A DNA stretch of 16,634 nt, from contig DEQA01000145.1 of NCBI GenBank assembly GCA_002359075.1, forward strand, positions 1 through 16,634, in the 5' to 3' direction. The DNA is from Planococcaceae bacterium UBA3378. Lineage in GTDB: Bacteria; Bacillota; Bacilli; Bacillales_A; Planococcaceae. Below the pieces are notes generated by a model. The model ran no database searches. It was not told where the DNA came from and was given only the letters and a program-made list of their open reading frames with translations. A program made the position numbers and the translations under genes. Below, piece by piece: positions 1 through 6,135 of this stretch (its first letter is position 1; every line of letters begins with the position of its first letter).

Positions 1-621
1 AAAACTGTCTTGATCGTAGGGGTTGTGTTATTAATTGTAGGGCTTGTCCTTCTTTATATGACAACACCACTAGCTGCTCTGTTAGGCTTCCTTGGTGTAT
101 TTCTCTATGTTGTGCCCTATACAATGTGGACAAAACGTCGAACAATCTGGAATACAGAGGTAGGCAGTATTTCAGGTGCTGTCCCTCCGCTTATTGGATG
201 GGCTGCGGTTGCACCGAATATTTGGCATCCTGCCTGCTGGGCACTTTTTATTATTATGGTTATTTGGCAGATGCCGCACTTTTATGCTATTGCCATCCGG
301 AAACGGGATGACTATGCGGCAGCGAATATTCCGATGCTCCCTGTAGTAAAGGGAGAACGCCGCACATATATCCAGTCGAATGTTTATTTAATTTTATTGA
401 TCTTAACAAGCTTTCTCTTTGCGCCATTAAGCTGGGGACTGACGCTCGTATCGCTTATTTTGGGAGCGGTATGGCTGTGGCTGAGCTTTGTGGGGTATCG
501 TAAAATGGAAGGGAAAGCATGGGCAAACAAAATGTTTGGTTTTTCTCTTTTCCACATGGTTTTCTTATTTGCAACAGTCATTATTTATTCATCGGTAGGA
601 TTGATTTTACAGGCTTTGTAA
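1..621 (+). CDS. ctaB: Protoheme IX farnesyltransferase (heme O synthase), 5'-truncated
   Basis: Integral membrane prenyltransferase that transfers farnesyl from farnesyl diphosphate to heme B to make heme O, the precursor of heme A for cytochrome oxidase. The frame is open from the first base, so the start and roughly the first third are outside the window. About 206 C-terminal residues remain, against about 300 for the family. The first Asp-rich prenyl-diphosphate motif is therefore not visible. What can be seen is family-typical: KRRTIWNTEVGSISGAVPP, then WQMPHFYAIAIRKRDDY with the second acidic cluster, then NIPMLPVVKGERRT. Several hydrophobic membrane segments surround these, including two at the C-terminus. 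It ends in TAA at 619-621, directly followed by a hairpin. The family call is secure; ctaB is used as in Bacillus (cyoE elsewhere). Confidence 0.95.
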   Translation, partial: KTVLIVGVVLLIVGLVLLYMTTPLAALLGFLGVFLYVVPYTMWTKRRTIWNTEVGSISGAVPPLIGWAAVAPNIWHPACWALFIIMVIWQMPHFYAIAIRKRDDYAAANIPMLPVVKGERRTYIQSNVYLILLILTSFLFAPLSWGLTLVSLILGAVWLWLSFVGYRKMEGKAWANKMFGFSLFHMVFLFATVIIYSSVGLILQAL

Positions 622-657
622 AAATGCTTCGGAGTGGAATAGCTTCGGGCATTTTTT
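621..657 (+). terminator. Probable rho-independent terminator of ctaB
   Basis: AAAATGCTT at 621-629 can pair with GGGCATTTT at 647-655 (seven Watson-Crick pairs plus two G-U), with a 17-base loop and a run of six T at 652-657. The hairpin begins at the last base of the stop codon. It is weaker than the other terminators in the window because of its large loop. Confidence 0.55.
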
Positions 658-660
658 GCT

Positions 661-695
661 TAAAAAAAGCCAGCCTTTAAGGCAAAGGCAGGCTT
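661..695 (-). terminator. Terminator of the diguanylate cyclase gene, overlapping its stop codon
   Basis: Arms AAGCC-A-GCCTTT (667-678) and AAAGGC-A-GGCTT (684-695) pair around a five-base loop with a single A-A mismatch. Read on the minus strand, the hairpin is followed by seven T (668-662). The stop codon of the minus-strand gene (677-679) lies inside the hairpin. Confidence 0.8.
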
Positions 696-2137
696 GAACA
701 ATTACTATCGCAGTTTGTGTTAGAAAGCGTCACGATTTGATTTTTCCCTTGATTTTTTGCCATGTAAAGTGCCTGGTCTGCTATGCGGAACAGCTGTTTG
801 AATTTGCGGGCAATGACACTCTTCGTTGAAACCATCCCCATACTGATCGTAAACTGAATTTCATAGTCTGCTCCTGTCACTGACAGGCTTGTAAGCGCTT
901 GAAATAGTTCACTGATTTTATGCATGAGCTGCTGAACGGGGAAATTTTTAAAGAGAATGATAAATTCATCTCCTCCATAGCGGCCAATGATTGTCTGCTC
1001 TTCCTGAATAACCTCGCGGCACATCTGCCCTACAGCCTTAATCACTTCATCCCCGACAAGGTGGCCATACTGGTCATTAATCATCTTGAAGTCATCTATA
1101 TCAAATACGACACAGCAAATATCATCCTTCTTTTCACGAGCTTCAGCCAGCCATTGATCACATGCTGTCTCTAAATAATGCCGCGTGTAGACTCCTGATA
1201 AAGAGTCAATATTCGCTAAGCGTTCCAGAGTGGACATATTATATTGAATAGCCAGCTCCTCCACTTTTGAACGGGTGCATTCCTTGTATAGGTCTTCCAG
1301 CATACATGTATATTTTTTTATATAGGAATAGGCCATTTCAAACTTTCTTACATTCTCATACGCTTGGGCCTGTTGGAGATAAATTCTTTTTAGCAAGGTG
1401 CTGTTTTTAGTAGTGAGAGCAAGCGTCTCTGCTTCTGTCAGAAAGGAAATAGCCCGCTCAGTGTTGTTTTCTTTGAAGGCCAGAAGACCCTTTATGTATA
1501 AAAAACGGCTGTGCTCTAGCCGGCTGCTTTGAGAGAAGGGGTTTTGTGCCACTATGTCTAACGTGAAAGCAGCTTCATTCAATTGGTCCAACAGCACATA
1601 AGAGATAGAAAGCAGACTATAAATATGGCATTGGATACGGGATTCTTTAGAAGTGTGAAGTTCGGCAATGGCCAATGCATCTTGGGCAGTCGTCAATGCC
1701 TCTTCATATTGGTCGGTCATAAGATGAATATAGCTCAGCATACTGTAGCTGAGACATAGCTCGTGCGGCAAGCTTAATGAGCTGGCAAGATGGATGCATT
1801 GTTCTGTACATTCTTTTGCTTTTTTGTAATTACGCTCGTATTCATAAATCAAGGATTGAAGATGGCATAAATTATATTGCTCATACTGAGCGCCGTATTC
1901 ATCGCATAATTTTTTATATAATAAAATACTTTGGAAAGCACACTCGCTTTGTCCCATACAATAATAGCAAGTAGCGATGCTAATATGAGCAAGCATAGCG
2001 CCATAAGGGTTTTGATTACGCTCGCATTCTTCTAAAAAGAGGCGCATCACGTCAATTGCTTCTTCGTAGCGTCCTGCCGCATACAGGTGGTCATATTCAG
2101 TATTCACCTGTATATCAGGCTTATATGTTATCCTCAA
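677..2137 (-). CDS. TPR-repeat GGDEF diguanylate cyclase, soluble
   Basis: Predicted cytosolic enzyme that makes cyclic di-GMP from two GTP. Residues 1 to about 300 form helical TPR-like repeats (for example AAGRYEEAIDVMRLFLEE near 20-37 and TDQYEEALTTAQDALAIAE near 141-159). These probably sense or bind a protein partner. A GGDEF domain follows from about 305 to 470: NIDSLSGVYTRHYLE, then VFDIDDFKMINDQYGH with metal-binding D346, then intact RYGGDEF at 386-392. The allosteric I-site RxxD expected five residues before GGDEF is EEQT (379-382), so product inhibition through that site looks absent. No membrane segment or signal peptide is visible. The start is TTG, chosen because AAGGGGGG lies about seven bases upstream. 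The protein has 18 cysteines, mostly in the TPR part. The nearest B. subtilis counterpart is not clear to me. Transcribed alone, convergent with ctaB. Confidence 0.9.
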   Translation of the reverse strand: MRITYKPDIQVNTEYDHLYAAGRYEEAIDVMRLFLEECERNQNPYGAMLAHISIATCYYCMGQSECAFQSILLYKKLCDEYGAQYEQYNLCHLQSLIYEYERNYKKAKECTEQCIHLASSLSLPHELCLSYSMLSYIHLMTDQYEEALTTAQDALAIAELHTSKESRIQCHIYSLLSISYVLLDQLNEAAFTLDIVAQNPFSQSSRLEHSRFLYIKGLLAFKENNTERAISFLTEAETLALTTKNSTLLKRIYLQQAQAYENVRKFEMAYSYIKKYTCMLEDLYKECTRSKVEELAIQYNMSTLERLANIDSLSGVYTRHYLETACDQWLAEAREKKDDICCVVFDIDDFKMINDQYGHLVGDEVIKAVGQMCREVIQEEQTIIGRYGGDEFIILFKNFPVQQLMHKISELFQALTSLSVTGADYEIQFTISMGMVSTKSVIARKFKQLFRIADQALYMAKNQGKNQIVTLSNTNCDSNCSSLPLP

Positions 2138-2343
2138 CCTTATCCCCCCTTACTAATATTAATATGAATAAGCTGCGTCTGTTTTTCTATAAACTAGGAC
2201 AATACTCCTTGTCTCGATTATACATTTCTTCTTATAAATTGGATATACTTGGGATTATTTATTTTTGAATTTTAAATAATTTGTGACAATTTTGTAAAGG
2301 GATTATTTACAAAAATGAAAGGAAGGGAAAAATATCAAATCAA

Positions 2344-2379
2344 AAAGGGCGTCCGACAATAGTTGCCGGATCGCCCTTT
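2344..2379 (-). terminator. Terminator of the M20 dipeptidase gene
   Basis: AAAGGGCG (2344-2351) pairs with CGCCCTTT (2372-2379) and TCCG with CGGA inside it, leaving one bulged T. On the minus strand it is followed by five T. On the plus strand it is followed by an AT-rich stretch, so it may act weakly in both directions. The rest of 2138-2417 is AT-rich spacer that must hold the promoter of the diguanylate cyclase gene. A TATAAT on the minus strand at 2217-2222 is visible but has no convincing -35 partner. Confidence 0.8.
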
Positions 2380-2417
2380 CATTTTATTTAGAAACGGTTC
2401 ATGAAGGTCTCTCTTTT

Positions 2418-3800
2418 TTACAGTGAAAGGGTAGATACTTCATACAGATAGTCACCAAGAACACGAAGTCCTTTGTCGAAGTTTTCCAAATGGAAGTGCT
2501 CATTTGGTGCATGGAAGTTTTCGCTTGATAAACCGAAGCCCATCAATACGACCGGCAGCTGCAGAATTTGATCAAAATCTGCAACAATCGGGATGGAGCC
2601 TCCTCCGCGGATGTAGGCAGTAGGCACTTCATATACACGCTCGTAGGAACGACCGGCAGCTTGGATAACAGGGTGGTCGAACGGCGTGATGTAAGGAGCT
2701 CCTTTATCGAACTCAGAAATTGATATTTCTACGCCAGCAGGTTTGTGCTTTTCAATATGCGCTTTTAAAAGAGCGACAATTTCATCTGGATCCTGGTCTG
2801 GTACAAGGCGGCATGTAATTTTCGCACCCGCTTCTGCAGGGAGGACCGTTTTAATACCTTCACCGGAGAATCCGCCGAATACACCGTTCACTTCCAGTGT
2901 AGGACGGGCCCATATTTGTTCTAAATAGGAGTAGCCTTTTTCGCCAAACAGCTCTTTTACACCTACTTCTTCTTTTAAAGCCTCTTCATCAAATTGTAAG
3001 TCGCGGTAGGCTTGGCGTTCTTCTTCAGAAAGTGGACGAACATTGTCATAAAAGCCCTCTACCTGGATTGTTCCATGCTCATCGCGGAACGAGGCAAGAA
3101 TATCAGCTAATGCATGAATCGCGTTTTGCACGCCGCCTCCGTAAAGACCGGAATGCAGGTCGCCTTTTGCTCCGCGTACGTCAATTTGAATGCCTGTTAA
3201 ACCGCGAAGTCCGTAGCATACTGCCGGCTTGCCCGGTGCGTACATTCCTGTATCGGAAATAAGGATGAGATCCGCTGCTAATTTCTCTTTATTTTCTTCT
3301 ATATATTGTGGAAGACTTGGACTGCCGATTTCTTCTTCCCCTTCAATAATAAATTTCACGTTCACTGGAAGAGCTCCATCAAGGGCAAACAATGCCTCGA
3401 TTGCTTTAAGATGCATGAATACCTGGCCTTTATCATCTGAAGCCCCGCGAGCAAACAGCTTATTATCACGTACAGTTGGCTCAAACGGCGGTGTTTCCCA
3501 AAGATTCAAAGGATCAACCGGCTGTACGTCATAATGCCCGTAGAATAAAATCGTCGGTTTTCCCGGTGCATGCAGCCAATCTGCATAGACAACCGGATGA
3601 CCGCCCGTTTCATCGATGGAAATGTTTTCGAGGTTTACGCGTTTCATTGCTGCAGCCAGCCACGAAGCCGCTGTCTGCATGTCCTGTTTATGCTCGGATA
3701 GGGAAGAGATGCTTGGAATACGTAAAAACTCATTCAATTCGGCTAATTGATTATCCCGGTTCTCCGCAAAATACGCATCCAGTGTGGATAAATGACTCAT
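2418..3800 (-). CDS. M20 family metallopeptidase (dipeptidase, CNDP type)
   Basis: Cytosolic di-zinc hydrolase of the M20 family, expected to cleave dipeptides or similar short substrates. Metal and catalytic motifs are complete. FYGHYDVQP gives H89 and catalytic D91, GASDDKGQ gives bridging D122, EGEEEIGS gives the general base and a ligand at 155-157, ISDTG gives D183, and NFHAPNEH near the C-terminus gives the last His. The catalytic lobe is interrupted by a dimerisation lobe containing RGAKGDLHSGLYGG. Length is 460 residues, usual for this class. I chose ATG at 3800 over an in-frame start at 3818 because AAGGAGG lies eight bases upstream of it. The substrate cannot be read from sequence. 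Single-gene unit with its own promoter and terminator. Confidence 0.92.
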   Translation of the reverse strand: MSHLSTLDAYFAENRDNQLAELNEFLRIPSISSLSEHKQDMQTAASWLAAAMKRVNLENISIDETGGHPVVYADWLHAPGKPTILFYGHYDVQPVDPLNLWETPPFEPTVRDNKLFARGASDDKGQVFMHLKAIEALFALDGALPVNVKFIIEGEEEIGSPSLPQYIEENKEKLAADLILISDTGMYAPGKPAVCYGLRGLTGIQIDVRGAKGDLHSGLYGGGVQNAIHALADILASFRDEHGTIQVEGFYDNVRPLSEEERQAYRDLQFDEEALKEEVGVKELFGEKGYSYLEQIWARPTLEVNGVFGGFSGEGIKTVLPAEAGAKITCRLVPDQDPDEIVALLKAHIEKHKPAGVEISISEFDKGAPYITPFDHPVIQAAGRSYERVYEVPTAYIRGGGSIPIVADFDQILQLPVVLMGFGLSSENFHAPNEHFHLENFDKGLRVLGDYLYEVSTLSL

Positions 3801-3836
3801 AGTAGGAGCCTCCTTCAATAATTCGGTAATGGAAAT

Positions 3837-3845
3837 ATTATAGCA
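3837..3845 (-). promoter_or_regulatory. Extended -10 promoter of the dipeptidase gene
   Basis: On the minus strand TGC-TATAAT is a perfect SigA -10 with the extended TGN element, about 40 bases before the ATG at 3800. The -35 region is poor (TTTCAA with a 19-base spacer, or TCAATG at 17), which is common when an extended -10 is present. Confidence 0.55.
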
Positions 3846-4135
3846 TAACTGTAAGGAAACATTGAAAGTCAGGGCTATCAGGGAATCGCTGTTTTATTGG
3901 TGAAACTATGTATTAGTTAACGGTTAATGTGATATTTGTAAAAACGAGGAATAAAAAGAGGTAGGTCCTATCATATCTAACGCTATGTTACAAAATATTT
4001 CATCCAACCTTACATCATTGTAAGAAAAATGAAAGCAAATCCGATAGAGCGTAATATTTGTTTTTGCGAAAATAAAAATAAGAAAACGAACATAACCCAT
4101 TTTATATAAATTACGCTAAACAGGAGAGATTGAAG
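3846..4135. other. AT-rich divergent intergenic region before the ECF sigma gene
   Basis: About 290 bases without a convincing gene, between the dipeptidase promoter and the sigma factor. It contains the inverted repeat at 4009-4024, listed separately. No sequence here gives a good SigA or ECF promoter for the sigma gene. TGAAAC at 3901-3906 has no CGT-type -10 at 16-17 bases. TGAAAG at 4030-4035 has CGTA only 14 bases further on. Confidence 0.6.
4009..4024. promoter_or_regulatory. Perfect inverted repeat, possible operator
   Basis: CTTACA-TCAT-TGTAAG, six-base arms with a four-base spacer, lies 112 bases upstream of the sigma factor start. It has no following T-run on either strand, so it is more like a protein binding site than a terminator. 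The binding protein is unknown. Confidence 0.4.
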
Positions 4136-4681
4136 ATGAATGAAAAATTAACTGCTATTTATAATGAATTTGATCGATACATTTACCACCTATGCTTAAA
4201 GCTTACGCGTAATACAAATGAAGCGGAAGATCTTATGCAGGAAGTCTGGGTAAAGGTTGTCCGTTATGAACAAAACCTTGCGGAAGTCGATCATGTAAAA
4301 GCTTGGCTGACGACTATAACAATGAACACATTCCGCGACCGCTACCGAAAAAATGTACGACGCAGTAAATATATGATGAGCCAACCTGAAACATTAGACG
4401 TTCCGATATTAGATTTGGTTCCAAATAACGAGTTATCAACAGAAGAACAAATTGAAAAAACGGAAATCACAAAAATTGTTCAGGAAAAAATGCATCAGCT
4501 CGATACGATTTACCAAAAGACTTTATGGTACTTCTATGTCGATCAGTATTCTTTAGCTGAAATTTCCTCACTGATGAAGGTATCTGTCGGCACAGTGAAA
4601 TCACGCCTTTTCCGTGCGAAGGCTCGATTAAAGGAGATTTTACTGGCAGATCAAAAACTGGAGGCAGTTGTTACTGCGTAA
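4136..4681 (+). CDS. ECF-type sigma-70 family RNA polymerase sigma factor, orphan
   Basis: Alternative sigma factor of the short ECF architecture, 181 residues. Region 2 spans about residues 10-75, with EAEDLMQEVWVKVVR (core RNA polymerase contact) and WLTTITMNTFRDRYRK (-10 recognition). A linker of about 40 residues follows. Region 4 spans about 115-170, with a helix-turn-helix in SLAEISSLMKVSVGTVKSRLF and the basic RAKARLKE helix. ATG at 4136 is chosen because AGGAGAG ends seven bases before it; the in-frame TTG six bases earlier would sit too close to the Shine-Dalgarno. No anti-sigma factor, with its usual membrane segment or zinc-binding domain, lies on either side. The gene is monocistronic and ends in a strong terminator. 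Which ECF group it belongs to, and what signal controls it, cannot be read here. Confidence 0.9.
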   Translation: MNEKLTAIYNEFDRYIYHLCLKLTRNTNEAEDLMQEVWVKVVRYEQNLAEVDHVKAWLTTITMNTFRDRYRKNVRRSKYMMSQPETLDVPILDLVPNNELSTEEQIEKTEITKIVQEKMHQLDTIYQKTLWYFYVDQYSLAEISSLMKVSVGTVKSRLFRAKARLKEILLADQKLEAVVTA

Positions 4682-4734
4682 GAAAAGCTGACGGCTATAG
4701 CAAGTACAAATGGCTATGGTAGAAAATAAGAAAA

Positions 4735-4776
4735 GGGCTCCAAGGAAAGTCGTTACTTTCTTTGGAGCCCATTTTT
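4735..4776 (+). terminator. Strong rho-independent terminator of the sigma factor gene
   Basis: Sixteen-base arms, 4735-4750 and 4755-4770, pair with one internal G-U around a CGTT loop. A run of five T follows at 4772-4776. Confidence 0.92.
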
Positions 4777-4798
4777 GTGTAACGGATTTTGTTCCTAT

Positions 4799-4831
4799 AA
4801 AAAAGCCCGTCCGGTAATTGCCGGACGGAGC
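4799..4831 (-). terminator. Terminator of the marR-type gene
   Basis: CCGTCCGG (4807-4814) pairs perfectly with CCGGACGG (4821-4828) around a six-base loop. On the minus strand six T follow (4804-4799). It lies just past the regulator stop codon at 4845. Confidence 0.88.
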
Positions 4832-4844
4832 TTAAACAGAATGA

Positions 4845-5270
4845 TTATGATGAATGCATTTTGTTGTAAATCGCTTGCAATGTATTAATTTCTTCTTCCG
4901 ACAGCATGCCGAACAAATGATTGATAAGTGTTTCAATCTGCTTTCGGGAATCCTCCAGTACTTGGAGTCCTTCTTCTGTAATAGAAATTTGGGAGGCGCG
5001 GCGGTCATTCTCACTTTGTGTTTTTTCGATAAAGCCACCCTTTAGCAGCTTTGTTGTGAGGACGGTTACGCCGCCTGTCGTCACCTTTAGACGGTCGGCA
5101 ATGGCAGAAGGACGCTTTGGACCTTCTTTGGCCAAGAATTCAAGTATCAAAATGTGGGATTTTGAAAAACCGAGTTCGTTGTGGCTATTCCATTCGTTTG
5201 CTGCCTTGCGTTCCAGCGCTGAAATCGATTCGAAAAGAGCTGTTAATTTTTCTTTTCTTTCTTTGTCCAT
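4845..5270 (-). CDS. MarR family transcriptional regulator
   Basis: Dimeric winged-helix DNA-binding regulator, 141 residues from the chosen ATG. The pattern is typical of MarR. An N-terminal dimerisation helix precedes the DNA-binding core RPSAIADRLKVTTGGVTVLTTKLLKGGFIEK, whose wing carries DRRASQISITEEG. C-terminal helices complete the dimer interface. The protein contains no cysteine, so it is not a thiol-oxidation sensor of the OhrR type. The start is uncertain: ATG at 5270 has GGAG nine bases upstream, while in-frame GTG (5288) and TTG (5285) sit close to an AAAGG. It is the second gene of a probable unit behind the Spx-family gene, with a short gap holding a perfect palindrome. The ligand and targets are unknown. 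Confidence 0.9.
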   Translation of the reverse strand: MDKERKEKLTALFESISALERKAANEWNSHNELGFSKSHILILEFLAKEGPKRPSAIADRLKVTTGGVTVLTTKLLKGGFIEKTQSENDRRASQISITEEGLQVLEDSRKQIETLINHLFGMLSEEEINTLQAIYNKMHSS

Positions 5271-5301
5271 TTCGCTCAACTCCAACACAGCCTTTCTAAA
5301 A

Positions 5302-5317
5302 CTTTATGTACATAAAG
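5302..5317. promoter_or_regulatory. Perfect 16-base palindrome, probable MarR operator
   Basis: CTTTATGTACATAAAG is a perfect palindrome in the gap between the Spx-family gene and the marR-type gene. On the minus strand a weak SigA-like promoter overlaps it: TTGAGT, 17 bases, then TATGTA inside the palindrome. That geometry fits autorepression by the MarR protein encoded immediately downstream, but this is inference. Confidence 0.55.
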
Positions 5318-5319
5318 AA

Positions 5320-5342
5320 AGCGGTGAAATTACTCAACCGCT
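5320..5342 (-). terminator. Weak hairpin at the end of the Spx-family gene
   Basis: AGCGGT (5320-5325) pairs with ACCGCT (5337-5342) across an 11-base loop. On the minus strand TTTCTTT follows. The stem is short and overlaps the stop codon, so read-through into the marR-type gene is likely. Confidence 0.35.
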
Positions 5343-5731
5343 AGTCTTTGTAAAGCATTCAGTTCAAAGGCACGTACTTTACGTGGAATGAAGCGGCGAA
5401 TATCCATTTCATTATAGCCCACCTGAATGCGCTTTTCATCCAATAGAATCGGGCTGCGCAGCATACGCGGATGTTGCTGGATCAAATTGTATAGCTCCTG
5501 GATGGATAGCTGGTCGATATCGACATCCAAATTTTTAAAGTCATTTGAGTTTGTTGCAATAATTTCATCTGTTCCGTCTTCTGTCATACTTAAAATATTT
5601 TTAAATTCCGCTAGAGTTAGTGGTTGGGAGGTAATGCGTTTTTCTGTATAGGCAATATTATTTTCATTTAACCATTTAAGCGCTTTTCGTGATGAGGAAC
5701 AGCTGGATTGTGTGTAAATTGTTACTGACAT
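5330..5731 (-). CDS. Spx/ArsC-family transcriptional regulator with CSSS in place of CXXC
   Basis: Spx-family proteins bind the RNA polymerase alpha C-terminal domain and reprogram transcription under thiol stress. The 133-residue length and the blocks MTEDGTDEI, LLDEKRIQVGYNE and IRRFIPRKVRAFEL align closely with B. subtilis Spx (131 residues). The glycine that contacts alpha is kept (G53). The redox switch is altered: C11-S-S-S14 replaces C-x-x-C, and C11 is the only cysteine. Basic residues I recall as functionally important in B. subtilis Spx (R60, K62, R92) are N61, N63 and S93 here. The paralogue therefore probably works independently of disulfide formation or with a changed surface. 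Start ATG at 5731, with AGAGAGGAA about five bases upstream. First gene of a unit with marR. It is probably not the only spx copy in the genome. Confidence 0.88.
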   Translation of the reverse strand: MSVTIYTQSSCSSSRKALKWLNENNIAYTEKRITSQPLTLAEFKNILSMTEDGTDEIIATNSNDFKNLDVDIDQLSIQELYNLIQQHPRMLRSPILLDEKRIQVGYNEMDIRRFIPRKVRAFELNALQRLAVE

Positions 5732-5774
5732 ATAAATTCCTCTCTTTCAATAGTTTATTTTGAAATAGCCTACC

Positions 5775-5815
5775 AATAAGATAATTTATTATAAATTTAT
5801 CTTACTAATAAGATA
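5775..5815. promoter_or_regulatory. Operator-like repeat cluster over a TATAAT upstream of the Spx-family gene
   Basis: Three copies of one motif lie together. AATAAGATA occurs at 5775-5783 and again at 5807-5815 (32 bases apart, about three helical turns). The inverted copy TTATCTTA sits between them at 5797-5804. The outer and middle copies form a near-palindrome (5777-5804) centred on a minus-strand TATAAT (5788-5793). The middle and right copies form ATCTTA-CTAA-TAAGAT. A repressor here would cover a SigA-type -10. The -35 is poor. B. subtilis spx is known to have an operator-controlled promoter bound by PerR and YodB; the sequence here is not a convincing PerR box. Confidence 0.55.
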
Positions 5816-5896
5816 TCTGTTTTGCAAGTTTTTTATAAATCGGCTGCGTATGTAACCTTTATCCATTTATTGTATACCCAGCTCTCTATAAATATA

Positions 5897-5921
5897 TACG
5901 TCCTTTCGTAAAAAAAGTTTC
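5897..5921 (-). promoter_or_regulatory. ECF-sigma-type promoter candidate directed at the Spx-family gene
   Basis: On the minus strand GAAAC (5921-5917), exactly 16 bases, then CGTA (5900-5897) matches the SigW/SigM-type pattern TGAAAC-N16-CGTA except for the first base. It would give a leader of about 160 bases before the ATG at 5731. ECF control of spx is known in B. subtilis, which makes the site plausible. No transcription data support it here. Confidence 0.5.
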
Positions 5922-6023
5922 GTCTGTCAATAAATTTACATACTTTTTCTTGAATTCCCTTAAAAGTTCAATTATAGGTAATAAGCTTCTTCCTATAACG
6001 TTTGTGCTGGTAAAGAAGCGGGG

Positions 6024-6096
6024 AGGCGGAGGTTGTCTCCGCCTTCAGACGGAGTTGAAAATCCATTTACGGACTGTTAAAAGCGGCCGTTATAAA
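6024..6096 (+). promoter_or_regulatory. Hairpin, direct repeats and TATAAA upstream of the lia locus
   Basis: AGGCGGAG (6024-6031) and CTCCGCCT (6037-6044) form a perfect eight-base stem with a five-base loop and no T-run. Downstream, ACGGAGT (6049-6055) and ACGGACT (6069-6075) form a direct repeat spaced exactly 20 bases, followed by TATAAA at 6091-6096 with no good -35. A -10 without a -35, behind helically phased repeats, is what an activator-dependent promoter would look like; LiaR is the obvious candidate. I cannot confirm a LiaR box. The rest of 5732-6135 beyond the listed sites is AT-rich spacer with no gene that I can support. Confidence 0.4.
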
Positions 6097-6135
6097 CGGT
6101 ACGATAAATGTAACAAAGCGAGAGGAGAAAAACAG

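Noticed and set aside
3229..3802. Long plus-strand open frames opposite the dipeptidase gene.
   Set aside because: They are antisense to a gene with complete M20 motifs, lack ribosome sites and resemble no protein family.
3901..3923. TGAAAC as the -35 of an ECF promoter for the sigma factor gene.
   Set aside because: The only CG-type -10 is 14 bases away and reads CGGT; the accepted spacing is 16-17, and it lies over 200 bases upstream.
5788..5804. PerR box upstream of the Spx-family gene.
   Set aside because: One half matches TTATAAT on the minus strand but the other half does not match ATTATAA.
6024..6044. Rho-independent terminator before the lia locus.
   Set aside because: A good stem, but no T-run follows on either strand.
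5950..6135. Extension of the LiaI-like protein by 62 residues at the N-terminus.
   Set aside because: The extended part has no resemblance to the family, covers the hairpin and repeats, and a strong ribosome site precedes the ATG at 6136.
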